DNA from: an uncultured Prevotellaceae bacterium
GTDB lineage: Bacteria > Bacteroidota > Bacteroidia > Bacteroidales > Muribaculaceae
NCBI GenBank assembly: GCA_937896015.1
Contig: CALBLR010000276.1
Coordinates: 1 to 7,806 of the forward strand
Reading direction: 5' to 3'
DNA: 7,806 nt
The notes under the pieces are model-generated. The model made no database searches. It saw only the letters and a list, made by a program, of their open reading frames with translations, and was not told where the DNA came from. Each line of letters opens with the position of its first letter. Position 1 is the stretch's first letter. Position numbers and translations under genes: made by a program. This document shows positions 6,505-7,806 of this stretch, one piece after another.

Positions 6505-7110
6505 ATGAACTTCGTAGACAACTGCAACAAGATATTCGACTCCACAGTGGCCCTCTATCACCGCACCGATGATGTCGACGCCAAGGTGGCCAACCCCTAT
6601 CCCGAAGGCTCGATCGAGGCCGACCTGTTTGTGAAAAACTGGATCGACACCGTGCAGTGGCACTTGGAGGATATAATCCGCGACCCGCAAATCGATCCCG
6701 TTGCCGCACTTGCACTCAAGCGCCGCATCGACAAGTCGAATCAGGACCGCACCGACCTGGTGGAGAAAATTGACACTTATTTCCGCAACCTCTATGCCGG
6801 TGTTAAGCCAGCGCCCGACGCTACCATCAACACCGAGAGCCCGGCTTGGGCCATCGACCGCCTGAGCATTCTGGCCCTGAAAATATACCACATGCGTGAA
6901 GAGGCCGAGCGCACCGACGCTTCGGCCGAGCATGTGGCCCGCTGCCGCGCCAAGCTGGCCGTGCTGCTTGAGCAGCGTACCGACCTGAGCACCGCCATAG
7001 CGCAGTTGCTCGACGACATTGCCGCAGGCCGCAAATACATGAAGGTGTACCGCCAGATGAAAATGTATAACGACCCCGACACCAACCCGGTGCTGTATGG
7101 CAAAAAATAA
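6505..7110 (+). CDS. DUF4254 domain protein, unknown function
   Basis: A 201-residue, largely helical, soluble protein with no signal peptide or membrane segment. It matches what I know of DUF4254, a family of unknown function common in Bacteroidota and often beside glycosyltransferases. Segments that look characteristic: NPYPEGSIE (30-38), KNWIDTVQWHLEDIIRDP (44-61), KRRIDKSNQDRTD (72-84), NTESPAWAIDRLSIL (109-123) and KIYHM (126-130). Polar residues His53, Glu55, Asp56, Glu111, Asp118 and His129 recur within these segments and could form a binding site, but that is speculation. The stop codon overlaps the next gene's first codons by 14 bases, which suggests translational coupling and a shared pathway, most likely envelope glycan synthesis. 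The AT-rich 44-base gap after der shows no consensus promoter. Confidence 0.85.
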   Translation: MNFVDNCNKIFDSTVALYHRTDDVDAKVANPYPEGSIEADLFVKNWIDTVQWHLEDIIRDPQIDPVAALALKRRIDKSNQDRTDLVEKIDTYFRNLYAGVKPAPDATINTESPAWAIDRLSILALKIYHMREEAERTDASAEHVARCRAKLAVLLEQRTDLSTAIAQLLDDIAAGRKYMKVYRQMKMYNDPDTNPVLYGKK

Positions 7111-7806
7111 CTGTGCAGCCAGTGGCCGCACGGTGCTGGTCACACGGTTTTCGGCTTTGGGCGATGTGGCCATTGCCGTGCCGGTGCTCTACCCGGTGTG
7201 CGTGGCCAATCCCGACGTGAGTTTTGTGATGCTCACGCGCAAGGGTGCGGCGGCTGGCGTTATGGTCAACTGCCCGCCAAACCTCACAGTGGTGGCGGCC
7301 GACGTCAAGGGCGAATACCGTGGCTTGCGCGGCATGTGGCGTCTGGCCCGACGCCTGCGCCGCGACTATGGCGTGACCGATGTGGCCGACCTGCACAGTG
7401 TGATGCGCTCGTGGACCATCGACCTGAGCATGGCGCTTCACGGCCGCCGCGTGGCGCGCCTGCGCAAGGGCCGCGCGCAGAAGCGCGCCCTCACCAGCGG
7501 CCGCCTCAGGTGCCAGTTGCCCACATCGCACCAGCGCTACCGCGCGGTGCTTTGCCGGCTTGGCCTCGGCATGCCGGCCGATGATTTCGTGTCGCTCTCA
7601 CAATATGGGCCGCTGCCGCCTGGCGTGCTTGCCCGCGGCGAGAAGCCAAGCGGCATGCGGTGGATTGCCATAGCTCCGTTTTCGCAGCATCGGGGCAAGG
7701 TGTATCCGCTGCCGCTCATCACAAAGGTGATCGACGCCCTTGCGGCTATGCCCAACGTGCACCTGTTTCTCATGGGCGGAGGCGACAGTGAGCGCCGCGC
7801 GCTCGA
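7097..7806 (+). CDS. family 9 glycosyltransferase, heptosyltransferase-like (partial, runs off right edge)
   Basis: Probable glycosyltransferase of family GT9, which transfers heptose or a related sugar from an ADP- or nucleotide-linked donor onto the lipopolysaccharide core at the inner face of the cytoplasmic membrane. The first 236 residues are present; GT9 proteins are usually about 330-360 residues, so roughly the last third is missing. Visible signatures: VLVTRFSALGDVAIAVPVL (13-31), the typical GT9 opening strand and glycine turn; ADLHSVMRS (97-105), the DLH motif; IAPFSQHRGKVYPL (192-205), the start of the donor-binding domain; and FLMGGGDSE (224-232). The frame has no stop to the window end. 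The ATG lies inside the DUF4254 gene, in the sequence ATGGCAAAAAATAA, offset one frame. The acceptor and sugar cannot be read from the sequence. Confidence 0.88.
   Translation, partial: MAKNNCAASGRTVLVTRFSALGDVAIAVPVLYPVCVANPDVSFVMLTRKGAAAGVMVNCPPNLTVVAADVKGEYRGLRGMWRLARRLRRDYGVTDVADLHSVMRSWTIDLSMALHGRRVARLRKGRAQKRALTSGRLRCQLPTSHQRYRAVLCRLGLGMPADDFVSLSQYGPLPPGVLARGEKPSGMRWIAIAPFSQHRGKVYPLPLITKVIDALAAMPNVHLFLMGGGDSERRAL

Noticed and set aside
7101..7110. A6 tract before the DUF4254 stop as a programmed frameshift site fusing it to GT9
   Set aside because: Entering the GT9 frame would need a +1 shift, whereas A-tract slippage usually favours -1. There is no stimulatory structure evident, and GT9 has its own ATG.

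Overview
The window reads as chromosomal DNA from a GC-rich member of the Bacteroidales (phylum Bacteroidota), plausibly Muribaculaceae or Prevotellaceae; the family is an inference. The lineage is supported by a near-consensus Bacteroidota promoter (TTG, 20-base spacer, TAACTTTG) before the DUF177 gene, A-rich rather than Shine-Dalgarno leaders, frequent ATA isoleucine codons inside otherwise GC-rich genes, the gene order DUF177-rpmF-fabH-era-der, and a DUF4254 gene beside a family 9 glycosyltransferase. All seven genes lie on the plus strand. No tRNA, rRNA, insertion sequence, CRISPR array or phage gene is visible.

Layout. Bases 14-1906 encode a complete Upf1/IGHMBP2-type superfamily 1 helicase. 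A 99-base gap with a small hairpin and a good promoter leads to DUF177 (YceD-like, TTG start) and rpmF (zinc-type bL32), 17 bases apart. A 202-base spacer containing a weak terminator candidate and a nested inverted-repeat block precedes fabH. A second spacer, 196 bases, contains a post-fabH hairpin and then a striking 88-base extended palindrome followed at once by a GC-rich hairpin. Then come era (GTG start) and der, 68 bases apart. After 44 bases a DUF4254 gene overlaps by 14 bases a GT9 heptosyltransferase-like gene that runs off the right edge.

Together: DUF177 and rpmF supply a ribosome-linked protein and bL32; FabH starts fatty-acid chains; Era and Der are ribosome-assembly GTPases (30S and 50S respectively); DUF4254 and GT9 probably belong to envelope glycan (lipopolysaccharide core) synthesis. 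This is mostly a housekeeping growth locus. The least explained features are non-coding: the two structured spacers that bracket fabH, above all the 4023-4110 palindrome. I found no convincing new multi-gene system; the structured elements and the coupled DUF4254-GT9 pair are the best leads.
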